From NCBI RefSeq assembly GCF_014642915.1, contig NZ_BMJE01000002.1:248001-312000 (forward strand): a stretch of 64,000 bases of DNA, written 5' to 3'. Positions within the stretch are counted from its first letter, which is position 1. The number at the start of each line of letters is the position of its first letter. Of the stretch, positions 42,968 to 50,107 are shown in pieces. The position numbers were made by a program, and so were the translations under genes. The stretch comes from Flavobacterium suaedae. GTDB taxonomy: Bacteria; Bacteroidota; Bacteroidia; Flavobacteriales; Flavobacteriaceae. The notes beneath the pieces were generated by a model. The model was given only the letters and a program-made list of their open reading frames with translations, was not told where the DNA came from and searched no databases.

Positions 42968-43761
42968 TACTTAGGGAGTATTATATTGTATTGAATAATT
43001 TTATTGTTTGTAAAAATAGATAAAATTTGTGCGGTATAGTGAAAGCTTAAAAAGCTTTTTTCTGCAATTTCTATCTTGTTATATGTTGCTTCCTGTAGGT
43101 TATACAGGTAGAGGACGTTATCTTTTTTCAGTAAAACTTTTTTAGCAGAAATCAATTCCAGTTGGTCATAAGCAGGTAACGTTCCTAGAAACGATACTTT
43201 ACCAAACAGGTTAACTGCATAAAGGTTATTTGTTTCGTCTGCCCAATAGAAATAGTTGTAGTCAGACTGGTAGTATTTCAATTTTTTGTTGAAAGGCGGT
43301 GTTAACGTTTTAAAAGTATTAGGTGTTAGTGAGTATAAACCAACCTGTTGCGTGTTAGTATCGTATACCCAAAGACGGTTTTGCGAAGCCAGTCCTACAC
43401 CTTCGGCTACTACAGGCTGGTTTAATTGTGAGAAATTAATACGGATAGTTTCGTTCAGTTGATTATCTAATAGCACTACAGTATTAAAATCTTTATAAAA
43501 CAGCACTATTTGTAATGGGTTTTGCAAATCAACACTATACAAGTCGCCCAAGGCTACTGCTTTAAAGTGTATTGTATTGCCATCTTTATATTTACGAAAT
43601 TCATTATTGCCAATAGTGTACTTATACCCGAAATTATCTGTACCTACATATCGGTCAGTTCCGGCATTAAAGCTATGTAATAACTCCGCAGGTAAACTGG
43701 TTTCCTGTGCTTGAGTAATAATTACGCTTGCTGTAAATAAAAGATACAGAATAAATTTCAT
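42967..43761 (-). CDS. Exported beta-propeller-like hypothetical protein
   Basis: A 264-residue protein with a signal peptide ending ITQAQET. The rest is a run of short strands with repeated Tyr/Asn-Leu-Tyr elements (DLYSVDLQNPLQIVLFYKD, RLWVYDTNTQQVGLYSL, NLYAVNLFGKVSFLG, VLYLYNLQEATYNKI), each of about 40-50 residues, as in a beta propeller. The family is unassigned. It is probably co-transcribed with the kinase gene, which starts at its last base. In related genomes this pair is often kept, as far as I recall. Confidence 0.6.
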   Translation of the reverse strand: MKFILYLLFTASVIITQAQETSLPAELLHSFNAGTDRYVGTDNFGYKYTIGNNEFRKYKDGNTIHFKAVALGDLYSVDLQNPLQIVLFYKDFNTVVLLDNQLNETIRINFSQLNQPVVAEGVGLASQNRLWVYDTNTQQVGLYSLTPNTFKTLTPPFNKKLKYYQSDYNYFYWADETNNLYAVNLFGKVSFLGTLPAYDQLELISAKKVLLKKDNVLYLYNLQEATYNKIEIAEKSFLSFHYTAQILSIFTNNKIIQYNIILPK

Positions 43762-43820
43762 ACTCTGTAAAAATAATAATTTATAAGGTGATATGTGTGT
43801 AATGCTTATTTAAAATAAAA

Positions 43821-43844
43821 AAGCCCCTGAATATTCAAGGGCTT
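43821..43844 (-). terminator. Terminator of metK
   Basis: Arms AAGCCCCTGAAT / ATTCAAGGGCTT (one mismatch) followed on the minus strand by TTTTTTATTTTA, 22 bases after the metK stop. Confidence 0.85.
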
Positions 43845-43866
43845 AGTGTTGTATGTACATTTTGCT

Positions 43867-45117
43867 TTATAGGCTAAATGCTTCTTTTACTTTATCCACA
43901 TAATCCAGTTTCTCCCAAGTGAAAAGCTCCACTTCAAGCTCTTTTTGTTCACCATTAGGAGCGGTAAATTTTTTAGTTACCGTTTGTGGCTTACGCCCCA
44001 TGTGCCCATAAGCAGCAGTTTCGCTGTAAATAGGGTTTCTTAGTTTTAAACGTTGCTCTATAAAGTAAGGACGCATATCAAATAATTGCTCTACTTTTTT
44101 AGCGATTTCGCCATCGGTAAGATTTACATTATTTGTACCATAGGTATGTATGTATATCCCCATTGGTTTTGCTACCCCAATAGCGTATGACACCTGTACC
44201 AGTATTTCATCGGCTACGCCTGCGGCTACTAGGTTTTTAGCAATATGGCGTGTGGCATAGGCAGCACTACGGTCTACCTTACTAGGGTCTTTCCCGGAGA
44301 ATGCACCACCACCGTGAGCACCTTTACCACCGTAAGTATCTACTATAATTTTACGACCTGTAAGCCCTGCATCGCCATGAGGACCACCAATAACAAACTT
44401 ACCGGTTGGGTTAATGTGGTAGTTTATTTTGTCGTTAAACAAATGCGCATATTGCGGATTGTTTTTTATAACACGCGGAATTAAAATTTCTTTAATATCC
44501 TTTTCAATTTTTGCCAGCATAGTAGGCTCGTCAGCAAACTCATCATGCTGTGTAGAAATTACTATAGCATCAATTCTTACAGGCTTATTGTCATTATCAT
44601 ATTCCAGTGTTACCTGGCTTTTTGCATCAGGGCGTAAATAAGTAATTTCTTTACTCTCTCTTCTTAATGCAGCTAGTTCCTGTAGTAATTTGTGCGACAG
44701 GTTTAATGCTAACGGCATGTAGTCCTCCGTTTCATTAGTAGCATAACCAAACATCATACCCTGGTCACCCGCTCCCTGATCTTCTTTACTTTGGCGGTCT
44801 ACCCCTTGGTTTATATCCTGAGATTGTTCGTGTATTGCCGAAAGTACCCCACAAGAGTTTGCATCAAACATATATTCGCCCTTAGTGTAGCCTATTTTCT
44901 TTATAACGTCACGTGCTATTTGTTGTACATCTAAATATATTTTAGATTTTACTTCGCCTGCCAGTACTACCTGTCCTGTAGTAACTAAAGTTTCGCAAGC
45001 TACTTTTGATTCCGGATCGAAAGCCAGAAAATTATCTATTAATGCATCAGATATTTGGTCAGCAATCTTGTCAGGGTGCCCCTCACTTACTGATTCTGAA
45101 GTGAATAAATATGCCAT
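43867..45117 (-). CDS. metK: S-adenosylmethionine synthetase
   Basis: A 416-residue enzyme making S-adenosylmethionine from methionine and ATP. Family motifs are [19 protein letters not shown] (19 residues), [16 protein letters not shown] near residue 116, the glycine-rich [18 protein letters not shown] near residue 268, and [18 protein letters not shown]. It starts [12 protein letters not shown] long leader upstream (45118-45248) contains a candidate S-adenosylmethionine-sensing element, so product feedback at the RNA level is likely. Confidence 0.98.
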   Translation of the reverse strand: MAYLFTSESVSEGHPDKIADQISDALIDNFLAFDPESKVACETLVTTGQVVLAGEVKSKIYLDVQQIARDVIKKIGYTKGEYMFDANSCGVLSAIHEQSQDINQGVDRQSKEDQGAGDQGMMFGYATNETEDYMPLALNLSHKLLQELAALRRESKEITYLRPDAKSQVTLEYDNDNKPVRIDAIVISTQHDEFADEPTMLAKIEKDIKEILIPRVIKNNPQYAHLFNDKINYHINPTGKFVIGGPHGDAGLTGRKIIVDTYGGKGAHGGGAFSGKDPSKVDRSAAYATRHIAKNLVAAGVADEILVQVSYAIGVAKPMGIYIHTYGTNNVNLTDGEIAKKVEQLFDMRPYFIEQRLKLRNPIYSETAAYGHMGRKPQTVTKKFTAPNGEQKELEVELFTWEKLDYVDKVKEAFSL

Positions 45118-45170
45118 TTTTTAAACCTTTATTTTTAAGTAGAGAAGAGTGTAAAGTGCAACAAAAGCGC

Positions 45171-45202
45171 GCTAAAGATGTGGAGAGATACCCTGCTTTA
45201 GC
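45171..45202 (-). promoter_or_regulatory. Candidate expression platform of the metK leader
   Basis: In the metK RNA the aptamer segment GCUAAAG (45202-45196) can pair perfectly with CUUUAGC (45177-45171), 18 bases further on. This pairing would occupy the same bases that the SAM-II-like pseudoknot needs. A second competing pairing joins the aptamer loop UGCAAC (45221-45216) with GUUGCA (45162-45157). No U-run follows, so control of translation is more likely than termination. Confidence 0.45.
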
Positions 45203-45246
45203 ATTTTTTATTGAGGTTGCAATCAGTACAAATCTTTCCTCGAAAT
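45188..45246 (-). promoter_or_regulatory. Candidate SAM-II/SAM-V-like riboswitch aptamer upstream of metK
   Basis: The minus-strand RNA contains a stem GAGG/CCUC (45241-45238 with 45216-45213) enclosing a loop GAUUUGUACUGAUUGCAA. Then comes AAUAAAAAAUGCUAAAGCAGGG, which has the GCUAAA..GGG end of SAM-II and SAM-V aptamers. CUG of the loop could pair with CAG near the end, as in the pseudoknot. It starts almost at the predicted transcript start. I aligned it from memory with the SAM-II consensus; a covariance-model search was not possible. Confidence 0.55.
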
Positions 45247-45254
45247 TAATAGTG

Positions 45255-45262
45255 CAAATGTA
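45255..45262 (-). promoter_or_regulatory. -7 box of the metK promoter
   Basis: TACATTTG on the minus strand, matching TAnnTTTG. The transcript should begin near 45249, a few bases before the aptamer and about 130 bases before the metK start codon. No good TTG is visible at -33. Confidence 0.5.
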
Positions 45263-45404
45263 TAAAACCTATTTTAAATAGAGAAATTTTAATACTTATT
45301 ATGTCATGAGATAAAAAATGAGATGCCCTACTGTAAATAGTTAAAATTTAAATATAAGATACTGATTAACAGTGGTTTTACTTTCCTAAACATCAGTTAT
45401 TTTT

Positions 45405-45434
45405 TTGTTAAATTTTATTCTGTAAAAATTTTTG
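45405..45434 (+). promoter_or_regulatory. Promoter of the type IX cargo gene
   Basis: TTG (45405-45407), a 19-base spacer and AATTTTTG (45427-45434), one mismatch from the -7 consensus, 49 bases before the start codon. Confidence 0.45.
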
Positions 45435-45482
45435 TGACGCTAAGCTAATTAATTTTAACATAACCTTAAATAATTATATATC

Positions 45483-46712
45483 ATGAAAAAAATTATCATT
45501 CCGGCTTTCCTACTAATTAGTATGGTAAGCTTTTCACAAAACAGTTCTCAAGGAGCAGTGTCAACAACAATTCCAACTTCAAGCCTGGGAACACAGGAAA
45601 TTTTTAGATTTAAGCCAGGGATTATTACACAATTACAAAACGGTACAGATTTCTCATTTGATGCCACAGCTCGTTGGCTGTCATTAGGCGAGTTAGTAAC
45701 ACCTCCATCAGGTCAACGCTTGCATGGACTTAGAATTCAGGATGAAGGAAAAGCTTTGGTAATGGGTTATAGCTCGGCTGAGACAAACGCGTTTATACAA
45801 TATATAAGTCCCAATGCAGTTGGGAGGGGTTTGGATATAAAATTTGCTGATAGCTTTACCTCCACACAGTCCACTCTTGCAGCATCATTTAGGTCAAACG
45901 GTTCTACAGATTTTGGGTTTGCTGACAGTTTTTCTATAAGAAAGGAACTTTATCAAGTAGGTATCAGGTCAAGATTTTATAAAGGATTACTCATAACAAA
46001 GGGAGATAGTCAAATATCTCCGGCTAACTTTACAGCAGCCGATTTTAAAGGGCCAATTATCGCTACAAGTGCAACCTTTACCTCTGATGAGCAATTTAAA
46101 CAGGATATAGAGGCGGAGGGTTCGGTTTTAGAGCTTATAAAAGCTCTTAATCCGGTAACCTATACCTTCAAAACAGATAATAAATTTGATATTTCATTTC
46201 CGGATGCGGTACAGCATGGCTTTATAGCCCAAGAGTTAGAGAAGTTGCTGCCCGAACTTGTTGTTAATCATAATGAAGAGGGTGTAGGTACATACAAAAG
46301 CGTAAATTACAATGGTATCATATCTGTTTTAACTAAAGGTATACAGGAATTATCAGAAGAGGTCGAATATCTTAAAAAGCAATTAGCCGATGCTAAAACA
46401 TATGTAGTTTCTAAAGATAACTTTACTGCTACCGAAATGGACAAAATTGCTGAAAGTGGTTTTTATTTAGGACAAAACACACCAAATCCGTTTGATAACA
46501 GTACAGAAATTGCCTATTCTTTTCCTAAAGGTGCACAGAATGTAGTGCTTATGGTGTTTAATTTAAGCGGAGAGAGTTTAAAAGAATTTACTTTAAAAGA
46601 AGAAAAAGGTACAGTTACACTTGATGCCAGTGAATTTAAACCGGGTCTGTATTTATACAGCCTGATTAGTAATAACAGCGAGATTATAACTAAAAAGATG
46701 TTAATTAAATAA
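45483..46712 (+). CDS. Type IX secreted protein with S74 self-cleaving chaperone domain
   Basis: A 409-residue exported protein. The signal peptide ends VSFSQN. Residues 20-195 have no recognised family. Residues 200 to about 285 match the Peptidase_S74 intramolecular chaperone domain found on phage tail spikes: SDEQFKQDI (Ser201 and Lys206 in the spacing of the endosialidase self-cleaving pair), LNPVTYTFK, HGFIAQELEKLLPELV and VNYNGIISVLTKGIQEL. A coiled coil (about 287-305) follows. The end (from about residue 326, GFYLGQNTPNPFDNSTEIAY to KKMLIK) is a type A type IX sorting domain. It is thus a cell-surface or secreted protein, perhaps a trimer. Confidence 0.88.
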   Translation: MKKIIIPAFLLISMVSFSQNSSQGAVSTTIPTSSLGTQEIFRFKPGIITQLQNGTDFSFDATARWLSLGELVTPPSGQRLHGLRIQDEGKALVMGYSSAETNAFIQYISPNAVGRGLDIKFADSFTSTQSTLAASFRSNGSTDFGFADSFSIRKELYQVGIRSRFYKGLLITKGDSQISPANFTAADFKGPIIATSATFTSDEQFKQDIEAEGSVLELIKALNPVTYTFKTDNKFDISFPDAVQHGFIAQELEKLLPELVVNHNEEGVGTYKSVNYNGIISVLTKGIQELSEEVEYLKKQLADAKTYVVSKDNFTATEMDKIAESGFYLGQNTPNPFDNSTEIAYSFPKGAQNVVLMVFNLSGESLKEFTLKEEKGTVTLDASEFKPGLYLYSLISNNSEIITKKMLIK

Positions 46713-46841
46713 TCTGATTAGCTATACTGCTTGTCTAAAAACTAATAGTATTCTAAAACGTTTGAGTGTTAAATTTTAATTTTTATTTGTTTTATTGAAA
46801 AATACTGTAGAAGTTTGTTGAGCAATAATCAAGCAAATAAA

Positions 46842-46931
46842 ATGAATTTTATAACCTGTCAATATCGCAATCATACTATGTGGAATATGTCCGCCAGGGT
46901 TGCTGTTGATTTTGTTATAGAAAATATTTAA
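46842..46931 (+). CDS. Possible short leader peptide (29 codons)
   Basis: An ATG-started 29-codon frame with two close Met codons in TMWNMS (residues 12-17). Directly after these codons the RNA contains GGGUUGCUGUU (46897-46907), which can pair over 11 bases (one G-U) with AACAGCAGCCC (46955-46965). That would block the terminator at 46961. The arrangement copies that of the clearer leader at 47047. A plain riboswitch or chance frame remains possible. Confidence 0.35.
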   Translation: MNFITCQYRNHTMWNMSARVAVDFVIENI

Positions 46932-46960
46932 AGATATAACATACATAAAATATAAACAGC

Positions 46961-46992
46961 AGCCCTTGCCCAACAAAGCAAGGGCTTTTTTA
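46961..46992 (+). terminator. Terminator, possibly an attenuator (first of two)
   Basis: A stem AGCCCTTGC / GCAAGGGCT with an 8-base loop followed by a run of seven T. Its left arm overlaps a segment (46955-46965) that can pair instead with 46897-46907. It lies 250 bases after the type IX cargo gene, which is far for that gene's own terminator. Confidence 0.75.
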
Positions 46993-47046
46993 TTATAACA
47001 ATTTTAAATTTCGGTATAGCATTTAGTAACTAACAGTAATAAGAAA

Positions 47047-47166
47047 ATGAAAACGTTTTTCGCACATACAACATCCGATTACAATCATTCAACCTGTATT
47101 TATAACAATACTACATGGATGTGGATGCGCTATATGTATATGCGACTACCAAAGCGAAAGACTTAA
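47047..47166 (+). CDS. Leader peptide with Trp/Met/Tyr/Met run (39 codons)
   Basis: A 39-codon frame starting MKTFFAHTTSD and ending in a basic RLPKRKT. Residues 24-33 read WMWMRYMYMR: two Trp and four Met codons in ten, which is far from chance in this genome. Its last codons contain UACCAAA (47147-47153), able to pair with UUUGGUA (47200-47206), the left arm of the strong terminator that follows. This is the classical layout of ribosome-mediated attenuation: a ribosome stalled on Met or Trp codons leaves the arm free and prevents termination. It is too short to be a stable protein. It stands 108 bases before the OsmC-like gene. Confidence 0.75.
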   Translation: MKTFFAHTTSDYNHSTCIYNNTTWMWMRYMYMRLPKRKT

Positions 47167-47193
47167 AGATTTATTATACAATAATCAAGTTTC

Positions 47194-47227
47194 AGCCCTT
47201 TTGGTAACCGCTCCAAAAGGGCTTTTT
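47194..47227 (+). terminator. Attenuator terminator before the OsmC-like gene
   Basis: An 11-bp perfect stem AGCCCTTTTGG / CCAAAAGGGCT with an 8-base loop and five T, placed between the leader peptide stop and the OsmC-like gene. Its left arm can pair instead with the end of the leader-peptide coding sequence. Confidence 0.88.
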
Positions 47228-47274
47228 GTTTAAACACAATTTTTATAAAACTACAATACATAAAAAATAAAACC

Positions 47275-47718
47275 ATGAATGCTAATTTAATAAATGTACT
47301 GGGCTATACCGGAAACAACAAACAGTTTGTTGTTAAAACACTAAATACTGATTTAAGAGTAAGTGAAAACTCAAAATACCCTGAGCTGGAAGGTCCAAAC
47401 CCTTACGAGTACTTACTGGCAGGCTTTGCAGGCTGTATTAATGCCCTTGGGCAAAGCATTGCAAAGGAACAGGGCATAGTGTTACGCTCATTACAAATAG
47501 AAATAACGGGCGATTTAACCGCATTATCAGCGGAAGCGAAAGAAGCAAAACCGGGCTTTAGTAGTATTGAAATTAAGCTGAAGCCTGCTACTACAGTATC
47601 CAGAGAAGTGCTGGAAAAGTGGATGAATGAGGTGCAATTAAGGAGTCCTGCTTACAATATGTTGGTAAACAACATTCCCGTTTCATTAGTCCTGAATAAG
47701 GACTATTTATATAATTAA
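47275..47718 (+). CDS. OsmC-family protein with a single cysteine
   Basis: A 147-residue protein of the OsmC/Ohr fold: a beta hairpin start (VLGYTGNNKQFVVKT), GPNPYEYLLAGFAGCINALGQ (in parts) with Cys54, and a C-terminal helix and strand. Classical OsmC and Ohr peroxidases have two reactive cysteines. Here the second position reads Ser124-Pro125 in LRSPAYNML, so the usual disulfide cycle is not possible. Members of this type are often found in methionine or sulfur operons of Bacteroidota, as far as I recall. It follows an attenuator, so its level probably responds to methionine or tryptophan. Confidence 0.85.
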   Translation: MNANLINVLGYTGNNKQFVVKTLNTDLRVSENSKYPELEGPNPYEYLLAGFAGCINALGQSIAKEQGIVLRSLQIEITGDLTALSAEAKEAKPGFSSIEIKLKPATTVSREVLEKWMNEVQLRSPAYNMLVNNIPVSLVLNKDYLYN

Positions 47719-47771
47719 TACAATGATTAAAGTTGTGATATAAGTTGTTTTTTGTTTGTTTCATGAAGTGG

Positions 47772-47795
47772 CTGCCTTCGGCATCCCGAAGGCAG
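47772..47795 (+). terminator. GC-rich hairpin between the OsmC-like gene and the dehydrogenase-like gene
   Basis: A perfect 10-bp stem CTGCCTTCGG / CCGAAGGCAG with a 4-base loop, followed by TTCTCTTCTTT. It stands out as GC-rich in this AT-rich DNA. It can end the OsmC transcript or protect its 3' end. Confidence 0.65.
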
Positions 47796-47817
47796 TTCTC
47801 TTCTTTAATTAAAAATT

Positions 47818-48345
47818 ATGATCAGTAGAATAAACATAGTACTTTTTGGTATAGGTAATGCCGGGAGTGCCTTAATAGATAAAGTAGTAAAGAATAATAA
47901 AACCCTTGTTTTAGAGCGCAAGCTGGATATAAGATTCCCAATAATAACTAACTCAACTGTGGCATTTTATGAAAAAGAAGGTGTCAATTACTCATGGGAA
48001 GCTAATTTTATACAATTCGGAATACCTTTTAAAATGGAAGACGTACTAAACTTTGTGCGTGCCTATGGTATGGAGAACCTTATAGCAATAGATGCTACCG
48101 CAAGCAACAGCCTGCCCGGTGACTATTTAGAGCTCGTAAAACAAGGGTTTACTATTATAAGTATAAATAAGGAAGTAGAGAAACTACCCGATAGTTTTGG
48201 TAAGGGAGTAAAGTTTTTAGCTGAAAGCAGAGACCTGGAATATGAGTTTGTAAAAACTGAACCAAATGATAAAGTAAAAATAGCTGAAAAGCTATATGAA
48301 ACTGTATTGAAAGTAGCGGAGAGGCAAAAGTCTCTTACGTTATAA
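47818..48345 (+). CDS. Truncated homoserine-dehydrogenase-like NAD-binding protein
   Basis: A 175-residue protein with a Rossmann start (INIVLFGIGNAGSALIDKVV) and the segments FPIITNSTVAFYEKEGVNYSW (in parts), LIAIDATASN and GFTIISINKE, which look like the N-terminal NAD-binding domain of the homoserine dehydrogenase found in flavobacterial methionine operons. The full enzyme has about 400 residues; the catalytic and dimerisation domain after the ANK-like segment is missing, and no frame downstream continues it. It therefore cannot make homoserine. It could be an operon remnant or a re-used NAD-binding module. It has no stop or frameshift inside. Confidence 0.7.
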   Translation: MISRINIVLFGIGNAGSALIDKVVKNNKTLVLERKLDIRFPIITNSTVAFYEKEGVNYSWEANFIQFGIPFKMEDVLNFVRAYGMENLIAIDATASNSLPGDYLELVKQGFTIISINKEVEKLPDSFGKGVKFLAESRDLEYEFVKTEPNDKVKIAEKLYETVLKVAERQKSLTL

Positions 48346-48792
48346 AACTTTAAAGTACTCAAGTAATTTTATTATAGATAGTATTATAGCAAGTGTACTA
48401 CCTAATTTTATAATATACCCCCATGTTTTCTCTCTAATGATTTTTCTTCTATAATATTTTTGCCAGTAATTAAAATATGCCCAATTTTCACCAACAGCTT
48501 CAAAATCTATAAATCTGTGGCTTCTAGTTTCATCAAGTCCGAATAATGCTGGTAAAAGACCACCAGTAAACATTTTTCTGACCTTTCCTTCCATAAGGTA
48601 GTAATATTGTTTCTTTTTCTTTTTGTTTAGTTTTAATTCATTTTTATAGGAGTTGTAGCTATTATGTATTTGATTAATTTCCTGTTCATTATAGTTTTCA
48701 TCTTTGATGTTTTGTTTCAAAAAAAATTCAAAGTCAAGTTCAGAAAGTAATTTTTTAGTATCTAGGTTTTCAAAATTTAAACTTGTTCTCAT
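48340..48792 (-). CDS. Hypothetical membrane-anchored protein
   Basis: A 150-residue protein not recognised. It is Lys- and Asn-rich and hydrophilic for about 125 residues (with a KLNKKKKKQYYYLMEGKVRK stretch, 20 residues), followed by one hydrophobic segment (LGSTLAIILSIIKLLEYF) at the C-terminus that could act as a tail anchor. It overlaps the convergent dehydrogenase-like gene by 6 bases. The low-complexity composition makes it look like a young or lineage-specific gene. Confidence 0.55.
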   Translation of the reverse strand: MRTSLNFENLDTKKLLSELDFEFFLKQNIKDENYNEQEINQIHNSYNSYKNELKLNKKKKKQYYYLMEGKVRKMFTGGLLPALFGLDETRSHRFIDFEAVGENWAYFNYWQKYYRRKIIREKTWGYIIKLGSTLAIILSIIKLLEYFKVL

Positions 48793-48985
48793 AATAAAAA
48801 GTAAGTAATTATTCTAGTATATGTGTTATAAAAATAGAGGAAAAACAACATTTGCAATATAAAATTTTTTCTATTACAGATATATAAATAATTGGTTTTG
48901 AAATTTATAGTGGTGCTTTATTACTGCTCTATATAAAAAGAAGGTAATATTAAGGAAGTGGCAAAAGCTGTTTTCTAAATTCTTT

Positions 48986-48993
48986 TATATTTG
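48986..48993 (+). promoter_or_regulatory. -7 box upstream of the acyloxyacyl-hydrolase gene
   Basis: TATATTTG, matching TAnnTTTG, 16 bases before the start codon at 49010. No clear TTG is seen at the right distance. The leader would be only about 10 bases. Confidence 0.5.
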
Positions 48994-49009
48994 CCTCTCA
49001 ATCTGTAAG

Positions 49010-50107
49010 ATGAAGCACGTATTACTTCTTTTGCTATTATTTCCCGTTTTACTTTTTGCTCAAAACAAAGCAGAAGGTAACTATACAGTTGATGCCAGTT
49101 ACTTTTATGGTAATATAATTCCGCACCGTAAGTCGATACAACACCTTATTACAGGACATCCTGAGGGAGTAATCATAAGTTTTAACCGAAAAACTTTTGG
49201 TAAAAAAGAATGGGAACGGGTATATAACTATCCTGATTGGGGCTTTTCATTTCAGTATGAGGATATGAAAAACCAGTCTTTAGGAGAAATGTATGGTTTG
49301 TACGGTCATTATAACTTTTATTTTTTTAAAAGGCATTTATTATTTCGAATAGGGCAGGGGGTAGCGTATAACACCAACCCTTATGACAAAGAAACTAATT
49401 TCAGGAACTACGCTTATGGTGCCAGTGTAATGCCTTCTACTTACTTTATGCTTAATTATAACCATGCTGATATATGGCAAGGAATAGGGATTCAGGCAGG
49501 ACTTTCGTTTATTCATCATAGTAATGCCAGCATGAAAGCACCAAATACCAGCACCAATACTTTTGCGGTGAATGTAGGTTTGAATTATACATTCAGCAGA
49601 GATGAAAGTATAGCATACATCCCCTTACAAAAAGATACTGTTGATTATAAAGAGCCTGTTAGGTATAACATAGCCTTTAGAGGAGGAGTCAACGAAAGTG
49701 ATGTTATAGGCAGCGGTCAATACCCATACTATGCACTTTCGGTATATGCTGATAAACGTTTTACCAGAAAAAGTGCTTTTCAGTTAGGGGTTGATTTTTT
49801 CTGGCCGAAATATTTAGAGGAATATATAAAGTATAAAGCTGTAGCGTACCCCGAAGAAAATGTTGATGGTACTACCGATTATAGAAAAATAGGGGCTTTT
49901 GTGGGCTATGAATTATTTATAAATAAACTGTCGGTAGAGGCTCAGGCAGGTGTTTATGTGTACGAACCTTTTAAATATACAGGTAGTCTATATCAGCGTG
50001 TAGGCATGAAATATTACATAAGCAAACCTATATTTACAGGTGTTGCACTTAAAACACACGGAGCAAAAGCAGAAGTACTTGAGTTTACTATAGGAGCAAG
50101 GTTATGA
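49010..50107 (+). CDS. Acyloxyacyl hydrolase-like (PagL/lipid A 3-O-deacylase family) outer-membrane protein
   Basis: A 365-residue exported barrel protein (signal peptide ends LLFAQN). The segment IHHSNASMKAPN at residues 168-179 matches the HxSNA active-site motif of PagL-type lipid A 3-O-deacylases: His170 or His169 with Ser171. The Glu of the PagL triad, expected about 12 residues after Ser, is not obvious, so activity is not certain. The protein is about twice the size of PagL, with a C-terminal half of further amphipathic strands. It may trim lipid A acyl chains in the outer membrane. It overlaps the next gene by 4 bases. Confidence 0.78.
   Translation: MKHVLLLLLLFPVLLFAQNKAEGNYTVDASYFYGNIIPHRKSIQHLITGHPEGVIISFNRKTFGKKEWERVYNYPDWGFSFQYEDMKNQSLGEMYGLYGHYNFYFFKRHLLFRIGQGVAYNTNPYDKETNFRNYAYGASVMPSTYFMLNYNHADIWQGIGIQAGLSFIHHSNASMKAPNTSTNTFAVNVGLNYTFSRDESIAYIPLQKDTVDYKEPVRYNIAFRGGVNESDVIGSGQYPYYALSVYADKRFTRKSAFQLGVDFFWPKYLEEYIKYKAVAYPEENVDGTTDYRKIGAFVGYELFINKLSVEAQAGVYVYEPFKYTGSLYQRVGMKYYISKPIFTGVALKTHGAKAEVLEFTIGARL

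Noticed and set aside
45150..45250. SAM-I (S-box) riboswitch upstream of metK
   Set aside because: GCAACC and GCUAA elements are present, but the multi-stem junction and kink-turn of SAM-I are not; the SAM-II/V layout fits better.
46776..46976. A 66-codon minus-strand open frame in the gene-poor stretch
   Set aside because: It lies across the terminator and antiterminator arms, has no recognisable domain, and its composition looks like the reverse of a structured RNA. I read it as chance.
47818..48345. Frameshifted full-length homoserine dehydrogenase
   Set aside because: No plus-strand frame after 48345 continues the enzyme; a different minus-strand gene follows at once. The gene is truncated, not frameshifted.
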